The position numbers and the translations under genes were made by a program. From Paenibacillus aceris (GTDB lineage Bacteria; Bacillota; Bacilli; Paenibacillales; NBRC-103111): 64,000 nucleotides of DNA. Shown here in pieces: positions 52,055-60,752 of this stretch. The notes below the pieces were generated by a model. The model worked only from the letters and a program-made list of their open reading frames with translations, had not been told where the DNA came from and made no database searches. Every line of letters begins with the position of its first letter. The first letter of the stretch is position 1. Location: NCBI RefSeq assembly GCF_017874035.1, contig NZ_JAGGKV010000009.1, forward strand, positions 186,001 through 250,000, given 5' to 3'.

Positions 52055-53098
52055 ATGTTCCGTAACTCCGGGGATAAGATGTCAAGACGCAATCTTTTGA
52101 AGATGGGAAGCGCTGGGGCTTTTGCTGTCATTGGAAGTGCTCTGCTAAACCCATCTACGCTATTCGGTAAGTCATCTTTAGCGGCAGATAAGCATGACAT
52201 TCATAAAGCCATGAAAAATCAGCTGCATGAAGGAATGAAGCATGGTTATGTTCCTAGTATGGAAGTAACCGAAGGATTTAAAGCGGCTCGGAAAGCACTC
52301 ACAACTTTTGACTACGGAAAAGTAAGTAAGCTCTCTGACGGAAGAACATTACGCGAGTATGAAATAACTGCTTATGAGAACGAAGTTCAGATCGCTAAAG
52401 GGATCAAGTTTCCCGGCTGGACGTTCAATGGCACGATCCCGGGACCCACTATTCGTTGTACAGAAGGGGATCTGCTTCGTATTCATTTTGGCAATGCAAC
52501 GAGTCATCCGCATTCCATCCATTTTCACGGTATGCATCCTACAAATATGGATGGACTTGAAGCCGTCAACGCAGGCGATTCTTTTACTTATGAATTCGAA
52601 GCAAAGCCGGCCGGCATGCATGTGTATCATTGCCATGTAGCTCCTTTAGCCAGACATATTCACAAAGGACTTTATGGCAATTTCATTATTGATCCGAAGA
52701 AACCAAGGGCTGCAGCCAGAGAATTCAGCATGCTCATGAACGGCTTTGATCTTGATCTAGATGGCGAAAACGAAATTTACACCGTAAATGGGTATGCCTT
52801 TGCCTATCAGCAAGAGCCCATCAAAGTAAAGGTCGGTGAGCTCGTACGTATCTACCTCAGTAATCTGACTGAATTTGATCTCATTAATTCCTTTCACCTG
52901 CATGCGAACTTTTTTAATTATTATGCAACCGGCGCTGATCCTGAAGCGCGTCCACAGTTTACGGATACGATTATGCAATGTCAAGGAGAACGCGGGATTT
53001 TGGAAATCGTGTTTCCGTCTCCTGGTAAATACATGTTTCACGCCCATCAAAGCGAATTTGCCGAGCTTGGTTGGATGGGGTTCTTCATAGCTGAATAA
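52055..53098 (+). CDS. Tat-exported two-domain multicopper oxidase
   Basis: A 347-residue exported copper protein. A twin-arginine signal SRRNLLKMG (residues 10-18) precedes a hydrophobic core, predicting folded export. Domain 1 has HFH (156-158), H192-C193-H194 and a downstream His 201/203 and Leu 206: a type 1 copper site next to trinuclear ligands. Domain 2 has HLH (281-283) and H329-A-H331, where Cys is Ala, so only domain 1 keeps type 1 copper. NirK has HCA where this has HCH, so an oxidase is more likely than a nitrite reductase. GGGAGG precedes ATG 52055. First of three genes, followed by ZIP and TatA. Confidence 0.88.
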   Translation: MFRNSGDKMSRRNLLKMGSAGAFAVIGSALLNPSTLFGKSSLAADKHDIHKAMKNQLHEGMKHGYVPSMEVTEGFKAARKALTTFDYGKVSKLSDGRTLREYEITAYENEVQIAKGIKFPGWTFNGTIPGPTIRCTEGDLLRIHFGNATSHPHSIHFHGMHPTNMDGLEAVNAGDSFTYEFEAKPAGMHVYHCHVAPLARHIHKGLYGNFIIDPKKPRAAAREFSMLMNGFDLDLDGENEIYTVNGYAFAYQQEPIKVKVGELVRIYLSNLTEFDLINSFHLHANFFNYYATGADPEARPQFTDTIMQCQGERGILEIVFPSPGKYMFHAHQSEFAELGWMGFFIAE

Positions 53099-53119
53099 GA
53101 AAGGAGAGGCGAGGGTTCC

Positions 53120-54328
53120 ATGAGTATTAGGGGTCAAAGTGAAAAAAAGGGGTCATCCATCCATTTTAAGGCGATCTTATGGGGAGTTCTTCCGCTAATT
53201 TTGTTAATAGCAATTATTGCAACGATTGCCAAAGTAGGTACTGGCATTGAGAGTGAGCCTGCGGCTCCAATTGAAGTGTTGAATGTCGAGAAGATTACGC
53301 TGAACGATGATGGCATTCAAGTAAAGGTTCTAAATTCGGGCCCGGAGGAAATAACGATAGCGCAAGTCGTTGTCGATGGAGCCTTTTGGAATGCCCATTT
53401 TACCCCTAGCGATACGTTAAAAAGGTTCGAACGGGGAACGATTCATATTCCATATCCCTGGGTTCAAGGAGATCCGCATGAAGTTAAGTTAATCACGACG
53501 AACGGTTTGATATTCACCGGTGAAGTCGCAGCAGCTGCTGCAACACCAGTACCAAATGGGAAGCTGTTTTGGCAATATGCGTTAATTGGATTTTATGTTG
53601 GGGTTATTCCAGTAGGGTTAGGACTCTTGTGGTATCCCTTTCTACGCAGGTTCTCAATCAAAGGCATGCATGCCATTCTTTCCCTGACAGTGGGACTTTT
53701 ATTCTTTCTTGTGATTGATACTTTTGAAGAAGGCTTTGAAATGGCTTCAGAAGCTCCTGGCGTGTTTCAAGGAACCGGACTAGTGTGGTTTGGTGCACTC
53801 CTCAGTTGCCTTTTCTTGATAGCGGTTGACCAGTCGAATGAGCGTAAGTTAAGCAGCAGGACTTTAGAGGGAAGCAGGGTTTCCAAAAAAATAGCCACAG
53901 GCATCGGACTTCATAATTTCGGTGAAGGTCTCGCTATTGGATCCGCTTTTGCTGTAGGAGAGGCAGCGTTGGGAACTTTCTTGATTATTGGTTTTACCCT
54001 TCACAATATTACGGAAGGCGTAGGAATCGCAGCTCCGCTGCTAAAGGATTGTCCTACTTGGAAGACTTTTCTTACATTAGCCTTAATAGCGGGGGGCCCA
54101 GCCATTGTTGGAACTTGGGCAGGGGGCTTTATTTTTAACGATACATTAGCTGCCCTATTCTTCGGCATTGGTGCTGGCGCTATCCTGCAAGTCATTTATG
54201 TCATTTCAAAAATGATTCTTAAAGAATCCGAGAAACGCAGTTTATCGCCCGTTTCTTGGATGAACTTCGGAGGGCTAACGGCTGGAATTATGATTATGTA
54301 TGTTACAGCTCTCATGGTTAAATTTTAA
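53120..54328 (+). CDS. ZIP-family metal transporter with extra extracytoplasmic domain
   Basis: A 402-residue protein. Residues about 20-42 are a membrane anchor; about 45-140 are a soluble beta-rich, Ig-like domain (EVLNVEKITLNDDGIQVKVLN, PHEVKLITTNG) before eight ZIP helices. The ZIP metal sites HNFGEGLAIGSA and HNITEGVGIAAP are intact. ZIPs move Zn, Fe, Mn or other divalent metals inward. An N-terminal fused domain of this kind is unusual; it may receive metal or touch the exported oxidase. It starts 21 bases after the oxidase stop and is followed at 27 bases by tatA. Confidence 0.87.
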   Translation: MSIRGQSEKKGSSIHFKAILWGVLPLILLIAIIATIAKVGTGIESEPAAPIEVLNVEKITLNDDGIQVKVLNSGPEEITIAQVVVDGAFWNAHFTPSDTLKRFERGTIHIPYPWVQGDPHEVKLITTNGLIFTGEVAAAAATPVPNGKLFWQYALIGFYVGVIPVGLGLLWYPFLRRFSIKGMHAILSLTVGLLFFLVIDTFEEGFEMASEAPGVFQGTGLVWFGALLSCLFLIAVDQSNERKLSSRTLEGSRVSKKIATGIGLHNFGEGLAIGSAFAVGEAALGTFLIIGFTLHNITEGVGIAAPLLKDCPTWKTFLTLALIAGGPAIVGTWAGGFIFNDTLAALFFGIGAGAILQVIYVISKMILKESEKRSLSPVSWMNFGGLTAGIMIMYVTALMVKF

Positions 54329-54355
54329 TCCGGTAGAAGAAGGTAGGTGGTTTTC

Positions 54356-54541
54356 ATGCTTTCAGGTATTGGTGTTTCCGGTGTCATCATCATTTTTGCA
54401 GTTGCGTTGCTGCTGTTCGGCCCTTCAAAACTTCCTCAATTAGGTCGCGCATTCGGTACTACCATCAAGGAGTTTAGACAAGGCACGAAGGGGTTATTGG
54501 AAGAAGAAGCAAAAGAGAAGCCAAAAGGCGAACAAGGATAA
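54356..54541 (+). CDS. tatA: Twin-arginine translocase subunit TatA
   Basis: A 61-residue TatA: short outside N-terminus, one membrane helix (VSGVIIIFAVALLLFGPSKLP, with the FGPSKLP hinge), an amphipathic helix (LGRAFGTTIKEFRQG) and a charged tail. It forms the Tat pore for folded proteins. ATG 54356 follows AAGGTAGGTGG; no tatC is present here, so a partner elsewhere is needed. Its place after a Tat substrate gene suggests a dedicated TatA. Confidence 0.92.
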   Translation: MLSGIGVSGVIIIFAVALLLFGPSKLPQLGRAFGTTIKEFRQGTKGLLEEEAKEKPKGEQG

Positions 54542-54632
54542 ACGACTTCGTCGTCCTTTTTGGACGAACGCGTTTGTCAAGGTAGATGCGAAGCAAAAGT
54601 ATAAAACTTATACTTTCTTATCTACTGAAGAT

Positions 54633-54668
54633 AAGACTAATCCGCTTGATTGCGGATTGGTCTTTTTT
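54633..54668 (+). terminator. Terminator of the oxidase-ZIP-tatA operon
   Basis: AAGACTAATCCGC (54633-54645) pairs with GCGGATTGGTCTT (54652-54664) and runs into TTTTTT. Confidence 0.9.
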
Positions 54669-54727
54669 AGTTAGGAAAGGTAAAATAGTTGGATATAGTA
54701 GGGAAAGCAAAAAGGGACGATGATCAT

Positions 54728-55381
54728 ATGAAAATTGAATTTGAGAATACGACAATAGAATTTAACGTGCAATATGGCGTAAGAAAAAAAATATCGATTC
54801 AAATTGACACGATGGGTTTCATAACAGTTAAAGCTCCGAATGATACAAGCCAGGAGATCTTGATGAGTGTCGTAAAGCAACATGGGAAAAGGATATTGGA
54901 AAAGCTGCAGCTTATTGCAAAATCGCGAGAAGTACCTAAGACAGGTGAGTATCAAGACCAAGGCAAGTTCCTTCATCTTGGAAAATATTACTTCCTTCAT
55001 GAGTTAATCGATACGGCTGGACTTCAGGAGGAAGAGATGAAAATGAATCTTAAAAAATTTTATTTCACAAGCTGCAAGAAGATCATAGCTGAACGAATTA
55101 AAATCTATCAAACCCAGTTGAAGGTAAAACCAAAATCGTTTGAGATCGAGGAGTCCAGAACGAAGTGGGGAAGCTGCAGCTCGGATAAGAAATTAACGTT
55201 TAACTATCGCTTAGCGATGGCTCCAATTGATGTTATTGATTATGTGATCATCCATGAACTCTGTCATCTAACACATATGAATCATGATCGATCATTTTGG
55301 AGACGCGTAGGAAGCATAATGCCGGATTATAAAATAAAAGAAGAGTTTTTGGCCAGGTATGGACATGCTATGACACTTTGA
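54728..55381 (+). CDS. YgjP-type metallopeptidase (M48/SprT-like, DUF45)
   Basis: A 217-residue zinc protease-like protein. The HELCH motif in VIIHELCHLTHMNHDRSFW gives two zinc His and the catalytic Glu, with a third His six residues on, as in the DUF45 family. RTKWGSCSSDKKLTFNYRL is another hallmark. Often linked to restriction or DNA-repair genes, but here it is alone. ATG 54728 is downstream of AAAGGGAC; the frame is open to 54689. Confidence 0.88.
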   Translation: MKIEFENTTIEFNVQYGVRKKISIQIDTMGFITVKAPNDTSQEILMSVVKQHGKRILEKLQLIAKSREVPKTGEYQDQGKFLHLGKYYFLHELIDTAGLQEEEMKMNLKKFYFTSCKKIIAERIKIYQTQLKVKPKSFEIEESRTKWGSCSSDKKLTFNYRLAMAPIDVIDYVIIHELCHLTHMNHDRSFWRRVGSIMPDYKIKEEFLARYGHAMTL

Positions 55382-55504
55382 GTTTTTGATTTCAATGCAA
55401 TTATGACGATTGTCACCTTCAATCCATGACTTGATTCACTTATGAAAACCTCCCTAAAAAGTGATAATTAGACTATAAAATCCTTTAAGGGAGTGTTCGT
55501 AACT

Positions 55505-55987
55505 ATGAATTCAACAGTATCGTTACTGATTTCGGCGTTAATTTTCTTTTTTATTCTTCGTGGTCAACGAAGTGGCATGTATAAGCCGCTTAAAAAATCG
55601 GGAATCACGCTGCTGCTGCCTATCCTATACATTTCTACCTCGTTCATGCAATTGTTCGATCCATCGCTGCATATCGGTGAAGAACAAGTGATCATTGCGT
55701 TGTTGATCGGGATGATGGTATCGATTCCGCTGATCATGACGACCAATTTTGAGGTTCGAGAAAATGGCAGCACATTTATTAAACGTAATAAAACGGTATT
55801 CGTGCTTCTGATCGTGATCTTTGCACTGCGTTTCATCGCGATTGCGACTATTCACTCTATTGAACCTGGTACACTTAGCTTTATGTGCAACTTGATTACC
55901 TTTGGCTACATTGCAACATGGCGGATCGTTAGTTTTATTAAATTCCGGAATGTTAGCTCTTCCAAGCGAGCTTTGCTCCATATTTAA
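55505..55987 (+). CDS. CcdC-like/DUF1453 membrane protein
   Basis: A 160-residue protein with about five membrane helices. Opening helix, RGQRSGMYKPLKKSGITLLLPILYIS and the FIKRNKTVFVLLIVIFALRF segment resemble CcdC (cytochrome c biogenesis-linked) proteins of Bacillus. ATG 55505 follows AAGGGAG; GTG 55493 is almost on that site. Single-gene unit with a terminator after it. Function unknown. Confidence 0.6.
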   Translation: MNSTVSLLISALIFFFILRGQRSGMYKPLKKSGITLLLPILYISTSFMQLFDPSLHIGEEQVIIALLIGMMVSIPLIMTTNFEVRENGSTFIKRNKTVFVLLIVIFALRFIAIATIHSIEPGTLSFMCNLITFGYIATWRIVSFIKFRNVSSSKRALLHI

Positions 55988-55996
55988 CAACAAATG

Positions 55997-56032
55997 AACT
56001 GGCGTCGGTACGTAACCGGCATCAGTTTTTTT
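55997..56032 (+). terminator. Terminator after the CcdC-like gene
   Basis: AACTGGCGTCGGT pairs with ACCGGCATCAGTT (two G-T pairs) and is followed by a T run. The rest of 56033-56249 shows only AT-rich promoter-like sequence. Confidence 0.75.
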
Positions 56033-56249
56033 GTTTTTTGAAGCTGTACTAACCGAATGGCCGATTACTCTCATAAAAAAGGGTGGATTATTGTAAAAAA
56101 GCTCGGGATATTACAAATATATATTTTAGAAAATATGTTAACTTAAAAGCATGCAGCAAAGAAGGGGAAAGGGGAGGCGGAATAATCAAAAAGGCAATGA
56201 ACTGCAAGCTTTGTTACTTACAAAAAAATGGAGAGTAGGAGAAAAAAAG

Positions 56250-59200
56250 ATGAAAAAAGTAGTAGGAATACTCATGGCTATCATCCTTTTTGCATGCACG
56301 ATCAACATGCCTTTGAATGCTAGTGCTGCTGATCCAACCATGGATGGTCACGGATTAATGGGGGATTTCTTTAAATGTATCCCCAACCCTGATAATCGCA
56401 CAGATATTAACGTATTTAAATTCGATGATTTACGAGGATCACGAGCTATTGGCAATTTGAATGGGGATTCCTTTGGAAGCATCTTCAATCAATTTTCAGG
56501 AACTCCTGATTATAATACAGCACGTTTTACGGGTACCATCGTTCCAAAATACACAGAAAATTACACCTTCCATATGGTCGGTGATGATGGTTTCAGACTA
56601 TGGGTGAATGGGCAGCTGATCATTGACTTTTGGCAGCAAACTTGGGAAAAACCGCAAGACAGCATCCCTATCTCTTTGGAAGCAGGAAAGCACTATGACA
56701 TCAAAGTAGAATATTTGCAAGGCTGGGGCGGCACTTGGCTTCGTATGGAGTGGGAAAGTGCAAATCAGAAAAGAGAAATCGTTCCTGAGTCGGCCCTTTA
56801 TTTGCCGGCAGATCGTATGATCGTAACGAAAAAGGCCGATTTGACAGCTGAAATACAAAAGCTCGACTATTTAACCGAAAACTTTGCTGACAAAGTAAAT
56901 GAAAGTGCATTAAATCATTTGCATGCAACGAAAATTACGGCTGAGGAACTGCTTAACACAATTGATGCTAACACAGCAAATGATCGTGATAAGCTAGACC
57001 TATTAATTAATGGAATTGAGGCCGTATCGATTGCAAGATCCGAATTCATGAAAGAAATGGGTGTAACAAGTTCATCTGTCTCAACGAAATTTAACAATCC
57101 GTTATATCAAGGACAAGACCCATTTGTAACCTATAAAGACGGTTTTTATTACTTTGTTTCTTCAAGTAACTTGGATTCTAACAATAAAGTTTATGTATCC
57201 AAATCCCGTACGTTGACTGACCAAGGTGAAAAGATACAGGTATTTGATTCGCAAGGAACTCAAACGCGTATTTTTGCTCCGGAAATCTTCTTCTTCGATG
57301 GTAAATGGTACATTTATTACTGCGCTGACTTGCAAGCTTATGGGTACAAACATATGGCTACCGTCTTAGAATCCGTTTCGGATGATCCTCAAGGGGCTTA
57401 TGTCGATAAAGGTGCCTTATATGCTGGAGAAAATGGCGTTTACAAGCAAGCAAACGATTTTACGGTATTCGAGAACAAAGGAAAACTGTACGCAGTATGG
57501 GGGACATTAGGTTCCGGCGAACCTATCGGTCCGGCTATTGCGCCCATGGATAACCCGTATACAATTACAGCGGATCGTTCCTTCTTGCCGGGCGGCGGAG
57601 GAGAAGGTCCTCGTGTGCTACAAAAAGATGGAAAAGTATTTATCACCATGTCTGAAGGCGACTATGCATCAGATGGGTATCGGTTATCTTATTTTATGAA
57701 CACAGACGGGAATTTCTTAAACCCGAGTTCTTGGACACGTAAAAATGATGTTTTCGTTTCTACCAGTGATGTATCCGGCCCTGCCAGAGCAGGTTTCGTA
57801 AAGTCAGTCGATGGGAAAGAAGACTGGATGATCTATCATTCACGTGTATATCAAGACACAGGACGCAACTGGTGGCGTCAAGTGAATATTAAGAAATTCG
57901 GTTGGAACGAAGATGGCACACCAAACTTTGGTGTACCGGTTTCTCCGAATAAATGGCAAAATTTACCTTCGGGTGATTTAGGACAAGGCGATATGTTTCA
58001 AGCAGAAGATGCCATTCTCTTAGGTGAGATTACAAAAGATAACAGCCATTTGAATTATCAAGGAACAGGTTATATTAACCTGCCTAAAAAATCCGGGGCT
58101 GAAGCAAATTTTGTTGTCAATGCAGCTGAAAATGGTGATTATATCGTAGGTGTGAGATATGCCTATGGTGAGCAAGTAAACGGGGAATCAACCAATAACC
58201 CAACGGTACAATTGCCTGCAAGAGCCCAAATCAATGTTTATGTCAATGGCAAACATGTCAAAACAATTGCACCTGATAAAACAGCCATTAGTTGGGATGA
58301 ATGGTTTACAGCTTCTGAACGTTTATCTTTAAAAGCAGGAAAAAATGTAATCAGTTACCGGATTGATAATGGCAATATCGGTAATGTGAATTTGGACCAT
58401 TTGACGATGTATAAAGCTGATGTACCAAATTCAGTTGAGACTACAGAATTATCAGGAACCCTTACGGGCGCGTCTCAAATATCGTCTGGAAGCAACTTCG
58501 AACTGAATTATGGATTAAGCCATGTATCGAGCAGCGTGAACGAAGCGATTTATGCTCAGGATTTAACGTTCGATTATAACCCTGATACTTTTAATTTTGT
58601 ATCGGTCGAGTCTCTGAAAGAAGGTCTTTTGGTCGTCGACGTTAAGAAAGATGTTCCAGGTCATGTACGTGTCCTGCTTGCAAGTCTAGGAGCAAATCAT
58701 TCTATAACAACAGATGGCGGACTGCTTAAATTAACGTGGAAAGCTATCAAAGAGTCAGCAAATGCAAGCATAACGCTTTCACAAGCGAAACTTGCCAACG
58801 CAGCGGGTGTGGAAAGTTCTTTGAACTCTGTCACGCATACTGTACAAGTCACCGGCACGAATGAGCTGAACAAAGAAGCATTGAATGCTTTGATTGCACA
58901 ATCTCAGGCTGCCGTGAACGCAGCCGTGGAAGGCAGTGCGCCAGGACAATACCCAATCGGTTCCAAAGCAGCCTTGCAAGCGGCGATCGATGCAGCGATT
59001 ACAGCATCCGCAAATGCAAGAAGCCAAGCTGAAATCGATCAAGCAGCAAGCATCTTAACTCAAGCGCTGCAAGCCTTTAAAAATTCTGTTAATACTTCCT
59101 TAACTGGAGATATTAACGGAGATGGCAAAGTGACAATTGGTGATATCGCGATCGCAGCTGCCAGCTATGGTAAAAATTCAACGAGCCCAGATTGGAATGT

Positions 59201-59282
59201 GGTCCAAAAAGTGGATGTCAACCATGATGGCGTCATTGATATTGCTGATTTGGCAATTATCGCAAGAGCAATTTTTCAATAA
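56250..59282 (+). CDS. Secreted GH43 enzyme with PA14, CBM6-like, cohesin-like, FIVAR and dockerin domains
   Basis: A 1010-residue exported enzyme. Order: signal peptide (1-27, NASA-A); PA14 domain (about 35-175, ending around GGTWLRMEWES); helical linker; GH43 propeller (about 285-570; Asp in GQDPFVTYKDGFYYF, APEIFFFDGKWYIYY, Glu in GGEGPRVLQKDG); CBM6/35-like domain (about 595-745, AEDAILLGEI, YRIDNGNIG); cohesin-like beta domain (about 755-890); FIVAR helices; type I dockerin (last 60, with two Ca loops: DINGDGKVTIGD and DVNHDGVIDIAD). Likely releases arabinose or xylose from plant polysaccharide. ATG 56250 follows AGTAGGAGA. Alone on its transcript. Confidence 0.88.
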   Translation: MKKVVGILMAIILFACTINMPLNASAADPTMDGHGLMGDFFKCIPNPDNRTDINVFKFDDLRGSRAIGNLNGDSFGSIFNQFSGTPDYNTARFTGTIVPKYTENYTFHMVGDDGFRLWVNGQLIIDFWQQTWEKPQDSIPISLEAGKHYDIKVEYLQGWGGTWLRMEWESANQKREIVPESALYLPADRMIVTKKADLTAEIQKLDYLTENFADKVNESALNHLHATKITAEELLNTIDANTANDRDKLDLLINGIEAVSIARSEFMKEMGVTSSSVSTKFNNPLYQGQDPFVTYKDGFYYFVSSSNLDSNNKVYVSKSRTLTDQGEKIQVFDSQGTQTRIFAPEIFFFDGKWYIYYCADLQAYGYKHMATVLESVSDDPQGAYVDKGALYAGENGVYKQANDFTVFENKGKLYAVWGTLGSGEPIGPAIAPMDNPYTITADRSFLPGGGGEGPRVLQKDGKVFITMSEGDYASDGYRLSYFMNTDGNFLNPSSWTRKNDVFVSTSDVSGPARAGFVKSVDGKEDWMIYHSRVYQDTGRNWWRQVNIKKFGWNEDGTPNFGVPVSPNKWQNLPSGDLGQGDMFQAEDAILLGEITKDNSHLNYQGTGYINLPKKSGAEANFVVNAAENGDYIVGVRYAYGEQVNGESTNNPTVQLPARAQINVYVNGKHVKTIAPDKTAISWDEWFTASERLSLKAGKNVISYRIDNGNIGNVNLDHLTMYKADVPNSVETTELSGTLTGASQISSGSNFELNYGLSHVSSSVNEAIYAQDLTFDYNPDTFNFVSVESLKEGLLVVDVKKDVPGHVRVLLASLGANHSITTDGGLLKLTWKAIKESANASITLSQAKLANAAGVESSLNSVTHTVQVTGTNELNKEALNALIAQSQAAVNAAVEGSAPGQYPIGSKAALQAAIDAAITASANARSQAEIDQAASILTQALQAFKNSVNTSLTGDINGDGKVTIGDIAIAAASYGKNSTSPDWNVVQKVDVNHDGVIDIADLAIIARAIFQ

Positions 59283-59305
59283 TAGCATATGAAAATAATC
59301 GTGGA

Positions 59306-59333
59306 GGAGCTTGCCTTATGGCAGCTCCTTTTC
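59306..59333 (+). terminator. Terminator after the GH43 gene
   Basis: GGAGCTTGCC pairs with GGCAGCTCC (one bulge) followed by TTTT; moderate strength. Confidence 0.6.
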
Positions 59334-59381
59334 GATTTGTCATACGGATTGAAAGCACGCTGGCTGTATGTATTTGTCATA

Positions 59382-59428
59382 TTGGCACGTGCGAACATAT
59401 GTGCTATGATGGAGAGATTCTGAGAATC
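59382..59428 (+). promoter_or_regulatory. Promoter and palindrome before the efflux gene
   Basis: -35 TTGGCA (59382-59387), 17-base spacer, -10 TATGAT (59405-59410). A perfect palindrome GATTCT-G-AGAATC (59416-59428) covers the expected start of transcription and may be an operator for an unknown repressor. Confidence 0.55.
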
Positions 59429-59450
59429 ACACATAGATTGGAGATTAGGA

Positions 59451-60674
59451 ATGAATTCTTCTTTGCTGCGAAATCGAACTTTTGTTTTTATGATGATAGG
59501 AGAAGCCATTCAGGGCGCAGGCATATGGACAAGCATCATTGCGAATTTACAATTTATGCAGAGTCATGTGCCGTCCGATCTAGGGAAAAGCTTGATCCTG
59601 ATGTGCGGTTTATTTCTTGGCGTACTCATTTCGCCGCAAGCCGGCGTGTGGGCAGATCGCTTTGATAAGAAAAAAATATTGTTTATTTCTGGTCTTTTCC
59701 GTTGTCTAGCCCCGATTATTATGTTTGCTGCTTTATATTACCAATCCGTTGCCATCATGTTGTTATCCGTCATTATCATGCAATTAGCGGCTACTGTTTA
59801 TATGCCTACCGTACAAGCTGCGCTGCCTTCCGTCGTTCCTGCTTCGGATCTGCTTAGGGCGAACAGCATTAATTTTAACGTGATCACTATAGCTAGAATT
59901 GGTGGCACTGCTGCAGCAGGGATATTGGTATCCGTAATGAATTTGTATACGGTCTACGCGTTGTCGCTAGTTTTTTACGTCATCCTCGTCATGCTCATTA
60001 CACAGCTTAAGATTCCAAATCGGGCGGATTCCGCTGCAGCTAAGAAGCAGGAAAAAATTCGATTTTCGGAGTTGTTTCTGCTCATTCGACAAGAACCGTC
60101 GATTCTGATCGCTCTTATCAATAGCGGAATTATTACCTTGTTTCTTGGCGGTTTTAATTTGCTTGTATTGAAGTTTAGCCAAATTCAGCATAAACCTGAA
60201 CTGATGGGATGGATCTACTCCTTAGAAGGAACGAGTATTTTAATTGCAGGTTTATTTGCGAAGCGAGTGATTGGCATGCGTAATCTGGTAACCAGTTCCA
60301 CGTTGTTCATGCTATTGTTTGCGTTCTCTTTTGCCGGAATGTCCTTTAGCGAGAGCAGTTTTGCTGTGCTCGGTTCTTTTGTTTTGTTCGGCTGCGCAGT
60401 CGCGTTTTTCTTTCCGATGATTTCTACACTATTCCAGATTAAAGTGCCGAAAGATGTCCAGGGCCGTTTTTTCTCATTCCGAGGGATGCTTGATCGTGTC
60501 ATGTTTCAGCTTGCTCTGCTTGCGACCGGCGCATGTCTTGATTGGTTCGGCATTTCTACATTTTTATTGACACTGGCCGTACTTACAATTATAAGCGGTA
60601 TATTGACACTGTTGTTTGCCAAACGAAAGTCTGTAGACGTCCGGCAGTCAGTCACTAGTGACACGGCCAGTTGA
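59451..60674 (+). CDS. MFS efflux transporter (EntS/macrolide-efflux-like, 12 TM)
   Basis: A 407-residue MFS of the MFS_3/EntS group. GVWADRFDKKKILFISG is motif A; PSVVPASDLLRANSINFN is the loop that marks this group, and PMISTLFQIKVPKDVQGRFFSFRGM matches its helix 10-11 turn. Members export siderophores or macrolides. Start ATG 59451. No linked regulator gene is visible, but the promoter holds a palindrome. Confidence 0.82.
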   Translation: MNSSLLRNRTFVFMMIGEAIQGAGIWTSIIANLQFMQSHVPSDLGKSLILMCGLFLGVLISPQAGVWADRFDKKKILFISGLFRCLAPIIMFAALYYQSVAIMLLSVIIMQLAATVYMPTVQAALPSVVPASDLLRANSINFNVITIARIGGTAAAGILVSVMNLYTVYALSLVFYVILVMLITQLKIPNRADSAAAKKQEKIRFSELFLLIRQEPSILIALINSGIITLFLGGFNLLVLKFSQIQHKPELMGWIYSLEGTSILIAGLFAKRVIGMRNLVTSSTLFMLLFAFSFAGMSFSESSFAVLGSFVLFGCAVAFFFPMISTLFQIKVPKDVQGRFFSFRGMLDRVMFQLALLATGACLDWFGISTFLLTLAVLTIISGILTLLFAKRKSVDVRQSVTSDTAS

Positions 60675-60732
60675 ATTAAGCTGAGTAACTATAGTATATT
60701 TTATAGATCATTCAAAAGGTCCTAGTGCCTTT
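60671..60732 (+). promoter_or_regulatory. Promoter and hairpin before the cysteine desulfidase-like gene
   Basis: -35 TTGAAT (60671-60676), 18-base spacer, -10 TATATT (60695-60700). A short AAAGG/CCTTT hairpin (60715-60732) precedes the ribosome site AAGGGGG, possibly tuning translation. Low certainty for the hairpin. Confidence 0.45.
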
Positions 60733-60752
60733 CGGTGTTAAGGGGGTACAGC

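Noticed and set aside
52055..53098. Copper nitrite reductase (NirK)
   Set aside because: The type 1 Cys lies in H-C-H rather than the H-C-A of NirK, and no nitrite or nitric oxide genes are near.
54541..54575. ACGAC-TTC-GTCGT followed by CCTTTTT as terminator of tatA
   Set aside because: The stem is only five bases; the stronger hairpin at 54633 is the better terminator.
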